A stretch of 64,000 nucleotides of DNA from Vanrija pseudolonga (taxonomy: Eukaryota; Basidiomycota; Tremellomycetes; Trichosporonales; Trichosporonaceae), in contig NC_085852.1 in assembly GCF_020906515.1 (NCBI RefSeq), positions 310,001 through 374,000 on the forward strand, read 5' to 3'. The notes under the pieces are model-generated. The model was not told the origin of the DNA. It did no database searches and was given only the letters and a program-made list of their open reading frames with translations. Both the position numbers and the translations under genes were made by a program. Shown in pieces: positions 44,419 to 56,487 of the stretch (position 1 is its first letter; each line of letters begins with the position of its first letter).

Positions 44419-46418
44419 CTACGCCTTGCAGAGCCTTGCCACGTCGGGTGGAATGCTGAGACCCTTGATCACGCCGGGCTGGTTGGTAATCGTCAAGAGC
44501 AGGCCCGTAGCCATGTGCCAGCCGATGTGGCAGTGGAGGGTCCACACACCGGGGTTGTCAGTGCGGATGCGCATGACGAGGTGGCCATTCCCGGGGATGA
44601 TGACCGTGTCGCGTCGCGGAGGGTTGACGCGGCTGAGTCCGTCGGTCGGGCCGGTGAAGGGGCCAGTGCCGACGCTCAGGACCCAGAAGGTGTGTCCGTG
44701 CAGGTGGAACGGGTGTGGACCATCGTCGAGGCTGTTGAAGACGAGGTCGAACACACCGTTGGCATCCTGGTTGACGTACGAGACCTGGTGGCCGAGGCTA
44801 GGCTCCTGTTCCAGCGCTGTCGAGTTGTGCACGATCGCGTCCGGAAGGGAACGGATGGCATTCAACGAAGACTGGCCGGCGGGCAGGGGCCTCCACGACG
44901 TGTTGTTGAAGTACATGAGCATCATGTTGTCGGAGGGGTCGGCGCGCCCCTGGAAGGTGAGGTACTCCACACGGCCTGGGGCTGGGGCGTCAAGCTTGTC
45001 GGCGGGCACGAAAATGGCCTCGGCGCTCGCCTCGGGGAGGGTGTTCCACGCGTCCGGAACGGGCGCGTCAACCGGGTTGGTAAAGTAGTTGCCGTAGCGC
45101 AGCACGGACAGAACTGTGCTGTTGAAGTTCGGGCCAGTGTACTTGAGGTCCTCGGTGACGATCGCCGTGCGGATCGAGTAGGCGCCGGGCGCCTTGTCCA
45201 GCGTCACCAACACCGAGTAACGCTGGGCGACAGCAATCTCGACGCTCCACGTCTTGAACGGCTCCACACTGACACCGTCGACCTCGATGACAGTCAGCTG
45301 GTGGTTGTCGATGCTGAAGACGCTCGTGGTGAGGGTGCCTGCATTGATGAGGCGGAGGCGGTACGTCTTGCCAGGCGCCAGATTGACATTCAAGCGGCCA
45401 AGCGGTGCGTTACCACAGACGTTGGTCTCGTTGTAGATGCTGCCCACCGCGGCCGGGGTGCCCATCTCGTCCCGCTTGGCGTCTTTGTGCTGGTTGGAGG
45501 GAAGGTAGGCACAGCGCGCATTCGAGACACCGTTGATCATGTTACCATCTGGGGAAGGCTCGTCACCAGGGTTACCGTTGATACCGGTGAAGGGCTGCAT
45601 GAAGCGCGGCATGAGGGACGTCGCCATGGTGTTGTACGCGTCGTTGAGAATGAACGTGTACTCGTCGTCATAGGGGTTCTTGACCATCGCAGTCTCGGTG
45701 GGCGAGTGGATGATCAGAGGGCCAAAGAGGCCGTCGGTGTACTGCTCGTTTGTGTGCCCATGCCACCAGTACGTGCCAACATTCTGTGTGGTGTCAGGAT
45801 ACCCGCCAAGCCACCAGCCACCTGATCGGCCCCGCAACTCACCTGTGCCTTCCAGCGGTAGATCATCTTGCCTCCGGGGGGGATCGAGCACTGGGTGATC
45901 GCGTCTGCGCCGTCCATGAAGATCGTGCCGTTCTGAAGCATGCCATGCCAGTGGATCGTCGTCGCGTTGGCGAGCGCGTTGGTCAAGTGGATGAAGACCT
46001 CATCGCCGAGGTTGGCCTCAAGGATAGGGCCGGGGCTCTGGCCGTTGACGACAACAAGCGGGCGGAGGACACCCCCAGGCGTCGAGCGCACCTCGGAAAC
46101 CGTCCAGTGGTAGTTTCGCGTCTGGGGTCTGTCGCGGATATTGAACCTGCGGTTCGAAAGGAGGTAGCGTCCCGGGTCTCCGAGGACCAACGCGCGGGGC
46201 ACAATCGGTGCGATGTCGTCGCAGTTACCGCTCGGGGCCATGCCTCTCGCCTCCTTGAAGTTGCCGTCGTCGTCACGTTTAAGATGGCCGTGAGTCGGTG
46301 CGGAGCCGTGCGCGACACCGAGAATAACCACCACAACGAGTGCGAGGGCGGCGAGCACACCCACCAAGCTGAGGCGTCCCTTGTCGCGCCGTTGGTGCTG
46401 GTTGAGAGGGGGCAACAT
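44419..46418 (-). CDS. Membrane-anchored multicopper oxidase (laccase-like)
   Basis: Two exons, 45843-46418 and 44419-45783 (59-nt intron), give 646 aa. All four copper motifs are present: HWHG (156-159), HGHT (about 200), HPFHLHGHT (549) and HCHIGWH (609). The residue five after the last His is Leu (HMATGL), the axial position of the type 1 copper, as in mid-potential laccases. The N-terminus is not a cleavable signal: a short basic cytosolic start (RRDKGR) is followed by a hydrophobic segment at 16-38, so it looks like a type II membrane protein with the oxidase outside. The likely reaction is oxidation of phenols or metal ions with O2 reduced to water; the substrate is not readable. Upstream in-frame ATGs exist, up to 46607. 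Confidence 0.9.
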
Positions 46419-47858
46419 CGGGATCGACGTGAGGACGGAGATGACGAGGTGGGGAGAGAACAGTCTCGCTCGGGCAGGCTTTTGAACAGTCCGATCTGTC
46501 GTTGTTGCCGGGTCCTGCGGCGCAGTACTCAGTGTTCGGCTGCGACGAAGCGACTCGGTAGTACAGCTTGGGGCCATTGCACCGCGATCGGGTGCGAGGG
46601 CTGGCAATTATGGTGCTGCTCCCACCGACGCCTGGCAGCCTACCAGGCGAGCAAGCCGAGCGTGAAGGAGCATCACAGCATGTCGGCGATCAGCGATGGG
46701 CAGGGGGTGGCTGCCAAGCCATGTCTGAGCGCGGTGCGAGAGATGCGGGCAACGAGGTGGACATTGCGAAACGGCGTGTGCGTCATGTTGTTCATGTGAC
46801 GTGGTGCTCGACGCGGACATCTTGCGGGAGGACATGCCGAAGCGGCGGGAGTGCCTGGTGTTGACAGAGGAGATGATGGCCGCGGGAATGTGTGACCGCC
46901 TCGCGATGCCGCGGAGGCATGTCGTAACAACTGGGTGGGGCAACTGACTCCAGCTCACCAGTGTCGGTGTCTGATATCTCCACTGGCTCTGGAAGGGGTT
47001 GCTCGTCGGGACGCACGCGTCAGGGAAATGAGCGGCCTGGACGGCATGCACGCGACAATGTCTACGTTGTGGCACACGACAGTGTCAAGGATAAGAGAGT
47101 TGGAATTAGCACCTGACGTCACGGGACTCTGGATACATGACATCCGACGACGGGAGACTGCTGCGGACAGTGCCTTATGGTGACAACCCAGACCCATGGA
47201 CCCGGCAGCAGAGTCGCCACGAACCACGCCAGTCAGATCCGCGCCGACTCGGCATCCCTCGGCGTCTTTGTCTCGGACTGGTCAGCTATAGCCTCTGGCG
47301 TGCGCAGCCGATAGCAATCAGACGAGAGAAGATAAGGAGGCTGGTAGGAAGTGTCAGGAGTCGTCAGCTTGTGCTGCTTGGCATCTGGGATGAGAACCTG
47401 ACCTTTGGGAGAAGCACACAACCACAGTGACCCAAGCACCGCAGGGCCGTGTCTCCAGTGGCCTGTGGCTGGTTTGAGGCCCTGAGTGGGTCCCGGCGCC
47501 TATGTATAGGTTCGGCGCAAATCGGTCTCATCCAGATGCATGGCGAGTAATGAGGGGCATTGCATCGTATCGATTACCTCGTGGAGACCTGTCGTTTGTT
47601 GTGGATGTGGGCGGGCGACTGACGGCGAGTGCCACCGGCTGCATCAGTGCCCGTGCACAACCTCCCCACGAGGGTGCCAGCCAGTCGCGCCGAGCAGGAC
47701 TAGCTCCTCCAGAGTCATCTCCAACACGGCACTGGCCAGCCGCAGGTTCTGGCCAGCTGGATGTGATCTCTATCATGTGAGGCTGACGACCTAACAACAT
47801 TGGTATCCAGATCGGTACCCATGATGCTGAAGAAGATCTCGCTCTCGTCCGATGTCAT
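46419..47858. other. Intergenic, 1.4 kb
   Basis: Upstream region of the oxidase and downstream region of the next F-box-like gene. Only short overlapping frames without a recognisable product are seen. Base composition starts to become less GC-rich here. Confidence 0.45.
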
Positions 47859-49145
47859 CTAGTTCCACCCGCGATCTATCCGCATCCCTGCTTCCTTATC
47901 AGGGACATACAGTGGCTTAGCAGGCGGGATGGTGGCCAAGTCGAAAAGCCGAGCATCCACCTCGGCCCTCCACTCATCGAGCGTGACGAAGCGGAAGAGG
48001 CCATCCCACCCGCCCCGCTCCACGAGCATCTCGGTGAGACAGCGCACCCGTTCCTCGGGGCTGACCTTTTGCTGATCGGATATGATAAGCCCGCGCTCGA
48101 GCCACGCTTTCTCGACCGCCGTCGCAAAGCCGGCCGCGAGGTCGGAATTGGTGACAGGGTTGCCAAAGGGGAGTGCAGCGGAGTCGACCCAGCTGCCGTC
48201 GAGTACCTCTGCGCCGACGAAGACAAACCGAGTACCGGGACTGCGCTCTTGGCGGTATATATCGTTGTAGGCTTTCCGCTGGACCTGGGACATGGCGCGT
48301 GTCATGAGCCCACACAACCAACCCATCGGTGGGTCGGGGCTGAGCCAGTAGTGTCGAGACGTGGGCTTGGGGATGCTGGGGCCGGTCCACAGATCTGTTG
48401 GGGTGAAGATTAAGACGACTTCCGAGCAAGAATCGTCGTAGACCAGGTCGAGCCTGCCATCACGCAGGTCGGGTTGCCGGGGGTCATATCGCACGTTGAT
48501 GATCACCCGTGGTCGGGGTCCAAAGCGAGAGCGAATATTGATGTCGGGCATGTGATTGCCCTCAGGGCTGAGCCTCACAGCTCCGGGCACGCCAGACACG
48601 GCATCGCGCACCGGCGGGGACACGGTGAAGTCGGCAAACGTGATGAGCACCTGGTTCTGATTGCCATTATCGTCCCATCTGAACGGATCGCCGGCGCTCG
48701 TGTTGTACTCATACGTTTGGTCCCAGCGGCGTATAACGCGGGCCCGCGCGGCGAGGTTGAAGTGCTCGACAGCGTCGGGCGCCTTTTTGCTCCATCTCCC
48801 ACTGCGCACCAAGCGCGCGTCTTCGAGGTCAATGACGTCGAGGTGCGACTGGAGGTGCTCGATGGCCGGCTCAGGCCACCGTAGCCCGGGGACACGGCGG
48901 GATGCCGGTTCAGAGGTGGATGGCGCGAACAGCTTGACAACGAAGCCCTGCTCCCGCTTCTCCACAGGCTGGTTGGATACGCGGACAACGACGTGCGAGT
49001 ACATTCGGCGGGCGGTTGCAAGGTGCAGCCCCCGGCATGTCGCGCGGAGAGCTGGCAAGCACGAATCGTCGGCGTATGACACGATGCGGTCCACCACGTG
49101 AGGGTACGAGGCGTAGTCGAGTGATGATGTCGCGGCCTCCATCAT
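47859..49145 (-). CDS. F-box-like protein (different family)
   Basis: A single exon; about 428 aa from the ATG at 49145 (in-frame upstream ATG at 49172). The N-terminal 45 residues have an F-box-like pattern (YPHVVDRIVSYADDSCLPALRATCRGLHLATARRMY), typical of large fungal F-box-like families. The rest is a 380-residue region without a recognised domain, with strand-rich segments (VVLIFTPTDLW, RFVFVGAEVLDGSW) and a final WRAEVDARLFDLATIPPAK. Its motif order is opposite to the A-H cluster, where the LP motif is C-terminal, so it is not a member. No catalytic site is seen. Confidence 0.75.
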   Translation of the reverse strand: MMEAATSSLDYASYPHVVDRIVSYADDSCLPALRATCRGLHLATARRMYSHVVVRVSNQPVEKREQGFVVKLFAPSTSEPASRRVPGLRWPEPAIEHLQSHLDVIDLEDARLVRSGRWSKKAPDAVEHFNLAARARVIRRWDQTYEYNTSAGDPFRWDDNGNQNQVLITFADFTVSPPVRDAVSGVPGAVRLSPEGNHMPDINIRSRFGPRPRVIINVRYDPRQPDLRDGRLDLVYDDSCSEVVLIFTPTDLWTGPSIPKPTSRHYWLSPDPPMGWLCGLMTRAMSQVQRKAYNDIYRQERSPGTRFVFVGAEVLDGSWVDSAALPFGNPVTNSDLAAGFATAVEKAWLERGLIISDQQKVSPEERVRCLTEMLVERGGWDGLFRFVTLDEWRAEVDARLFDLATIPPAKPLYVPDKEAGMRIDRGWN

Positions 49146-50572
49146 TGTCGGTCTGTGAGGCCGAATGGTCAATGGATGGATGTGAAGTTGTCTCGAATTG
49201 TCTCGTTGTCACGGAGGAGAGGGTTAAAGGACACCCCGACAATCGACCCTCGGTGCCTGGAAACCACCTTTCTCACATTTGGGACAGCAACCTTCGCCAA
49301 AAAAATACGGTGACCTTTACTCACACCAGTGACCTCGGCGCGCTGTCGCCATACTGTGGGTACTGTATGTGCACACCGGCCCCCGAGGGTGTCCTGCATG
49401 CTGTGCAAGACATCCAAACACTACAGGGGAGTGTCTCAGTGCCCCCACAGATGTCCCTACCCTCGTCAATGGTCCGGACCTTTGATACCAGTACAGCGTC
49501 TTGGATCTTATGGGCTCTTTTTAACCAGTATATGTGCGTGCTGTAAGTACACATGTGACACCTCTTCGTCGTAACCTGACACGCTTACCCCTCGGTCACG
49601 CTCCGAGGGACCGGTCGACACTCTCATGGTCGTCAAGCAGTTTGGTGCCAGTATCATCCTCCTCATCCATTGGGACGACACGCTGGCGACATGTCGGCAA
49701 CCATCGACGTGTCAAACTCAGGTTGGAGCAAGCGCACCTAGTCAGCTCTCGCAACCGCTTCAGTCTGTTGCCCACCCTCGTACCAGTCCACCCGGCGCTT
49801 TTCTCCCTGTGCGAAGCTGTTTGCGACGAGTCCCATTTCTAATGTGTCCGGAGAATGCGGCCAGAACTTTATCACACTCTACTTAGATCTCGGATCTACA
49901 TAAGGAGCGGGAACAAGATTAACCATGGCGTCTGGAGACAGTGGAGGGACATGCCGATACACACACGGTGTGCAACAACATGCTGTGAGTACTTCACGAC
50001 TTACGCCCTCCTGACACGTTCGAGTCAACCGACTACAGTAGGTTTACATCTTTCATCTCCACGGCTGCTTTCAACCTTTCGGAGGACGGACCCCGGCGGA
50101 AGGTGAGCAGACATGGGGGGGGGGTGGGGCCGAACCCAGAGTGAAGTGCCTTTTCCGCAGCTGATACCAACGCCCTTATCTCCCTGGAAGCCCTGGTGCG
50201 TGATGTATGGTCTGGACTCTTCGCCAAGCATCCTGAGATTCACGCCCTGGAGCCGACACTGACGCGTCGGCACCGACTTACAGTGCACACCCTCAACACG
50301 ATCTGGGCTAACCACAGCACCTGATCCAAACAGCTCATGGCTGCACCGGCCCCTGACTCTGTAACGCCAAGGGAGTGCGGAGCGTTTTCATCTGCGCAGC
50401 AGGGACAACCTCGACGCATTCGATGATCCGCAACACTTCCGAGGTGTGTGAGGCGCGCGTCGCATCGCGCGTTTCACGCGTCTGTGCGGCATATGACCCG
50501 AGATTGCTCTGGTTCTAAGCACACAACACAATTTTCTTCTGGGGTCAACAGCAACTGTTCCAAACATCTTCG

Positions 50573-50621
50573 CCTTCTTGTGCCCAGAGACGCTTTCTCC
50601 TTCTTGTGCCTCGAGACGCTT
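50573..50621. repeat. Two-copy tandem repeat, 27 bp
   Basis: The unit cttcttgtgccNNgagacgctt occurs twice back to back, with two or three mismatches. Confidence 0.6.
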
Positions 50622-50697
50622 GCACCCTTGATGTGGTACTGTCGTTTTCAGTCACTGGGGCAGCAACGTCGGCGAGGGAATGCAGCCAAACTTTCGG

Positions 50698-50704
50698 TAT
50701 ATAA
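50698..50704 (+). promoter_or_regulatory. TATA box of the secreted peptidase gene
   Basis: TATATAA lies 72 bp upstream of the ATG at 50776, a usual distance for a fungal TATA-containing, regulated gene. Confidence 0.6.
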
Positions 50705-50775
50705 GGTCACCCTCTGTGGCCAGAAGAGTTGTTTCTCATCTAATCAACTCATTCCCCTCACTCTTAGTCACCACA

Positions 50776-53700
50776 ATGTTGGGGTGGCAGTTGTTGGTGC
50801 TGCTTGCCTTGGGTCACTCTGTCCACGGGGGCATCTTGACTGGACAGGTGAGCGACTTCTTCAGAGAATTCTAACAAGCACAGAACGCACAGCGTCTGCG
50901 CCGCGCCGAGGACGTTTGTACCTCGCAGTGGAGAGCAACATTTGTGCGCGACACCACGCAGAAACCGAGAGTCATTTCTGTCCCCGCATCAGAGTCCCTG
51001 TGCTGTGAGGCGCCATGTGTGGACCACGCCAGCTTCAAAGTGGACGAAGTCTTTCGTAACGTGTCACTTCCCAGCGAAGCCCCCTTTGACTTTATCAACC
51101 TCATTAAGGCCAGCCCCAGTTACGACGCGAGTGGCGCCCAGATGACCATGGAAATCGATACCATCTGCGAAGGGATAGAGGTGGGGCAATGTTCACAAAC
51201 CAGCTTCACACCGGAGGTTCGGACCCAAACCTTCAAAATCGAGCTCCAGCGCACTTGCTCTGACCTCACCACTCCTTGGATGGAGGTGGGAAGCGCCGAA
51301 CTTCAACAAGCCATTCGACTGAACAGCGGCGAGCTCAGCGGCTCCTGGAGTTGTAATCAATGCACCTCGCCAGATGCCTCACGCAAGCGAGCATCACAGT
51401 GCTCTCGTCCCGGTGAAGCGAAGCCATTCTGGACGGATGGACCTGGAGGTGAACCCGCACCAGAAGATCTACTGCAGGTGAAAACGCCGAACTGCTGGCT
51501 AGTAGCGTTCACTCAGATGCTCGCTTCACGGCCGAGGGGGCAAAGGATCATTCAAGACACAGTTGGGGTTCGTGATGCAACCAAATCTGAGCACGATGCC
51601 GCTTGGATAAGGCTTCCAGGTTTTCCAGAGGAAGATGTTTCCTACACGGACATCAGGGACACGTATGAGGCTGTTCCGGGATCTGGCTGGTACGTGATGT
51701 GTGGTGTGGTGTGGTGTGGCGTGGTGTGGTGTTCAGATGAGGGCCTCTTTCAGCCTCCAGACCGCTGACTATAGAAGGTGGGTTGGCGCCTTTTTCCGCG
51801 CAGCTACGAAGGCTGCGGGGTTGCAGCAAAACTGTCGTCTTGGGGATGTCGGCGAGGTGAGTGTTCAGTCAATGGAAGTCCACTAAGATAAAGATCATGA
51901 GGCCATTCTTTCGAACCCAAACCCTGTGGTACCGCGATATCTGGGGCGGCCCACCTTACAGAGCGACAGCAAAGGACCACTTCTCCGACATGTTTCTCGA
52001 GTCGAGCAATCTCTTCACCATGGTCGGAATCACAAAAGGGTCCGCGCACGACCATTTCATTACGCGTACCGACGACCATATCTACTGGGTAAGCGGCTAC
52101 CAGAGGAACCCGGATGACCCCGAACAAACCCTGTAAGTAGACCATTCCATTCTGCCGGTTCCACATTTTTCTGGAACAATCTCCTGACTCTCGTTTGCAG
52201 AGTCACTTTGAATGATCCCATGACACGCAGGGGCAAATACGACGCCGAGACAGTTTACTCTGTCCAGGAGATGCGGGAGTTCGTGGGAGTGATCTTCCAA
52301 GAGGAGGGAGGTGGGCTGTGCAAGGGCGTGCCGGATAACTACTACCAAACTATCGTGAGGAGGCAAAACGACCCTCCCGCTTCCTGTGAAGTGGCTTCGA
52401 GTAGTAGCTCGTCGGAGAAGAGTTCAACGACAGGGACGAGCACCTCCAACAGCGACATCACATCGTACAACCCCGCCGAGACGCCAATGCCCACTAGCCC
52501 GTCCGGCAGCGGTCCGTGCATTCCGCCCGTTTGTTTCCCCGTTTTGTGTGAACCGCCTTGCGTGCCTCTCGTCACCGCCACCGGTGTTGTCGTTCCCATG
52601 AGCGCCTGCATCGCTCACCCGACGCTGTGTGTTTTCATTGTCGGTAGCACCATCTTTGGTGCACCAAACAGGGACAAGTTCGATTTTACCTACACGGGAC
52701 CGATGCCAACTGGCACTGATGTCATCTCTGTGGGTGGCGGCGCCCAAGAAACCTCAACTGGTATGCCAGAACCGCCGAATCCTTCCTCCATTATCCCCTC
52801 CCCGGCCTCCGAGGGCACGAGCCCAACGAGTGACTCCGCTGTCCCAACGAACTCCATCTCTGACCTCCCGAGCCCCACCATCAGCTCAACGAGCGCCAGT
52901 GATTCGCCTGTGCCAACAGACCCTTCCACGCGTGACGATATTTCTACGGGTAACAGCGACTTTGCTACGCCAACGGATGGCGGCAGCACTGCTCAGACCA
53001 CGGAGTCTGGAGGATGGCCCTTCGTGGTTCCTCCACCAATCGGCAACGATGACGGAGTGACACTCTCGAGCTCTACTGAGACCGTGTCCTCAACGAGTGC
53101 CAACGCTTCACCATCCACAAGTGCCTGGGAGTCGCCAACGTCATTCAATCCCTCCACAAGTGCCGATAACTCGTCTGCGCCAACCCTCTCTCCGAGCCCT
53201 AACGGCTCCCCGTTGTCTCCTACAAACGACTACTCCACTGCGACCAGTGACTTGCCTGCGTCAGCTGTCGCTCCCACGGGCATTAGCGAATCCGTTACGG
53301 TAACCGAAAGCGGTCTTACTTCTCAGACTACCGATTCTGGAGGTGGGGTCGGGTTTCTGCCCGGTGGCGACGATGATGGAGTGCCGCCCTCTGATAGCAG
53401 TGAGGTGTTGATCTCCACCAGTGCTGGCGAGTCCCCTGCGCCAACGGACATCGGGGGCCATCCGGAGGTTGTGGGCATGAGCTCTATTTCAGTTACACCC
53501 ACCGACATCAGCGGCAATGCGGAGACTGTGATCTCTACGAGCACCGACCTTGGGACCGTCTGGAGCTCTACCAGTACCACAGACGATTCCAGTTCCAGGA
53601 TCGAGGCCAGCCCCACAATTCCCAGTAACTCGGGTGTGCCAACCGACGGTAGCGATACCACCGACACCGACACTGGTGCCACCGGCATGGAGGGGCTTCC

Positions 53701-54478
53701 GGACGTTACTGGCTCCACTGGCACCAGAGACTGGGACGCTGTGCCGACGTCCGGTATCGGAGTCTCCGATTCTGGCACCAACACTGGTGGCTACACTGGT
53801 GGCTTCGACACAGGTGCATCTCCCGACGTCGTGGGTTCCTCTTCGGCTACTAGTGGCTGGACTGTACCGACCCATGTGCCGACGTCTGATGATGCCGACT
53901 CTGACACTGGCACCGACGCTGGTGTCATCGAGATGGGCGGGACCATCGCACGTGGTGACAGCACTAGTAACCCCCCCGGCGCCGTGAGCTCCTCGACTAG
54001 TAGCGACTGGAGTGCACCAACCCATGCGGCAACATCCGATGATGGAGGCCCCGCTATCGGTGCCACAGACACTAGTGGTGACGGTGTGAACACCGCACCC
54101 CTGGATGGCGAGTCTTCGAATGGCGACCCTTCGGCCGGCAGAGAGTCAAGCACCGACAGATTCCTTCCCAACAATCCCGGCAGTGGCGAACCATTCAGCC
54201 CGCAGACTTCATCGACAAACGCCCCATCTGATTCCCTCGATGGCGGGGATTCCGCTACCGTCTCCACCCCACCTCCCGACGGACTGGCGATCAACATGGC
54301 GGCCAAGCCGGAGCCCATGGCTGTTGTAGATATCACATCTGGAACTATCTCGTTTGCTGGGTCGACCTCAATCGCGAGTGCTGACGGGGCGGGTGTACCC
54401 TCTCTGCCGGCAACCACGGGTAAGCCCAAGAGCCACTGCCCTCGTCGTCGACGCCGCCGCACACTGTCTGCGTGGTAG
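50776..54478 (+). CDS. Secreted calpain-like cysteine peptidase with mucin-like tail
   Basis: Proposed exons 50776-50847, 50884-51698, 51775-51856, 51894-52132 and 52201-54478, about 1161 aa. The second intron's donor is uncertain. A signal peptide (LLVLLALGHSVHG) is followed by a Cys-containing region. Then comes a papain/calpain-like core: Cys228 in TPNCWLVAF, WVGAFFRAATKAAG, His375 in KGSAHDHFIT and Asn407 in VTLNDP. The spacing (147 and 32 residues) is close to calpain's Cys-His-Asn spacing (157 and 24 in mammalian calpain). After about residue 455 come 700 residues of Ser/Thr/Pro/Asp/Gly repeats, likely O-glycosylated; no hydrophobic GPI tail follows. Activity is inferred, not shown. Confidence 0.72.
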
Positions 54479-54728
54479 AAATATCTCTTGATACGCATGC
54501 CCTCATTATACTCTGATTTGACAGTAACGCCTACGTCGCATCCTTGATGCACAGTGCCCATTCTGACTTCTTTCATGTCTACATTCTCCATATACAATGG
54601 CCAAGCGGTGCACGCCAGATCGCAAGTATAGAAGGAGTCACATACACCATCCAGTTTCACTAGCAGACACGCCATACGTAGCAGCCACGCGACATTAGGG
54701 AACTACACCTGGGGTGGACGGCACTTCA

Positions 54729-56487
54729 TTACCGTCTCCAGCTAACAGGTACCTCGCCGTGCGGCCTTTGAATCGAGTGCACCGAGGACGAGGGCCCCAA
54801 AATGGCATGCGGACGTTCGTCCTCGTCGCACTCCGAGTCGTCGCTGAAAGACAAGCGGTCGTGACCACCTCCAACATACATTCCCATGGTAGTCGGGAGC
54901 GGCGTCATCTGGGGCGGGGCCGCATTGTATGTCTCCGTGGTAGTTGAAGCGCCGCGTTGCCGCATGGAGATCGGCACCTGGCTTATTGATTCATTGGATG
55001 AATCAACGGTACGAACCGGCGGCTGCTGGTACTTTGGAGTCCTGCGGTTTCAGTTACTGGTCTGAAGTCTAGTTCAACTCGCCTCTTCCTCCGCCTTTGC
55101 ACCACAATGAAGGCTGTCGCAGCGAGTCCAACCAAAATGACAACACCTCCGATCTGAGGTGGTAAGCGAATGCACACGAATCTGCAGCCAGTCACCTACC
55201 ACCCCTCCCACGAGAGCACCGAGCGGGGGACTAGAGCCATGAGAAGTGGCGTCAGAACTGGTGGTATTGGATGAACCTGCAGGCGTTGCAATTGTTACGG
55301 AAGGTGTAGGGGCCGGAGGTATGACCCAGTCCGGAGCAAACTCTGGATCCCTGTGTTCTTTAGACTAATACTCGTACCGTGATTCCCGACCTACCCATAC
55401 GCAGAGATGATGGAAACAGCCTCAATACCCACCGGCCATTCCCCATGCACGACAATTGTGAGGTTGTACTCTAGTGCTGGATCTAAGGGCGTTTCGTATA
55501 AGGGTGAGAAGTACGGGCTATCGCTAGAGGTTAAGACGGTGCTGGGCAGCCCATCCACGGGAGCTGTTGACAGGTTGAAGGTTACATTGCCTTGCTGAGG
55601 TGCCATTGTGCCGTTGATAGCGACATACGCAGTTTTGGGGGGCAAGCCAATGCTGCAGTTGCTCCCAGGCGATCCTTTCATAACTTGCATTGGACGGGTC
55701 CCACTCGTTGGCCCTGGATTGTTGGCATGGCGTTTCCATAACTGCACAATGACATAGCTGTACTCACAGTCCAGGGGCACCCAGTTACCAGTACACGTGA
55801 AGGCGGTGTTCAATTGATTTTCAAGCGTTGCTAAACTCGCTGAACGGGTAACATAGTCTCCGGTTTTGTTGCGGTGTCTGAGTAATGCGTCAATCCCTCT
55901 AAGTACACAGTTGACGATTACTTCTGGTGAGTGGAGACTCACGGCAGGGCCTGTATGCCAGTTGTTATCTGAAAGTCGTGAATCCAAAGCACTACGTGCG
56001 AAACTGTGATGTTGAGAGACCGACTGGCATAGCTGGTATTAGGCAGTAGAATGGTCGTTTCGGGCCAAGTGGCGTTCGGTGCAATTGACGCCGACTTGTC
56101 CCAGTCGAAAAGCTGAGGGGGTTCTCCCCCGCCTCTGACAGACGCACGTATGTCGCCGGGCTGTCCAGTGGTCGATTTGTAGGACATTCCAACCTGCGAA
56201 GAGTTGCCAAAAAAGTTTAGAGACACCTGGCCGCTGGCACTGGAGGCGTCGATTTGCCTATAAGCCTGGGTAGCATTCAAAGATTTGTCGGGATTCACGA
56301 AGGACAATTGAGCTGGATTCACGCTGTACTGAACCGCCGGATGAGGACTGGGAATAGTGATATTGTACGGTGCTTGGGGCAGATTCGTGTTGTTGTTCGA
56401 TTGACTTTGAGAGATCCCCGCGGCCATCACACTGACAGCAGAATATGTCAGCCAAGCGATGGCTAGAAAGCGAAGCAACCAGGACAT
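54729..56487 (-). CDS. Single-pass membrane glycoprotein, tandem paralogue I
   Basis: Six exons, 55943-56487, 55768-55877, 55395-55713, 55200-55350, 55079-55153 and 54729-55031, about 500 aa. The 54-nt intron at 55714-55767 keeps the frame but sits where J and K have theirs. The last intron's boundaries (donor GTTGAA, acceptor AAG) are weak. Order: signal peptide (FLAIAWLTYSAVSVMAAG), beta-rich ectodomain 1, FTCTGNW linker, ectodomain 2 (GSPGSNCSIGLP, LYETPLDPALEYNLTI), Ser/Thr/Pro stalk, Gly-Gly then a membrane segment at 376-395, RRRKRR stop-transfer and a polar tail with an acidic DDSECDEDE cluster. Unlike J and K there is no PPxY. A cell-surface receptor or adhesin-like role is an inference. 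Confidence 0.75.

Larger units (their letters stand above)
49146..50775. other. Intergenic, 1.6 kb
   Basis: Divergent promoter region between the F-box-like gene and the secreted peptidase gene. It contains a homopolymer G run near 50115 and a short tandem repeat near 50573. The last 80 bp hold a TATA box. No gene recognised. Confidence 0.45.

Noticed and set aside
44515-45825. 436-codon plus-strand frame opposite the multicopper oxidase
   Set aside because: It overlaps the exon with all copper motifs; no domain seen in the antisense product.
50448-51008. 186-codon frame overlapping the start of the secreted peptidase gene
   Set aside because: No domain or composition signal; it conflicts with the signal-peptide start and TATA box of the peptidase gene.
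51700-51735. GTGTG-rich stretch as a functional repeat
   Set aside because: It lies in an intron of the peptidase gene and is best seen as simple sequence that makes the donor ambiguous.
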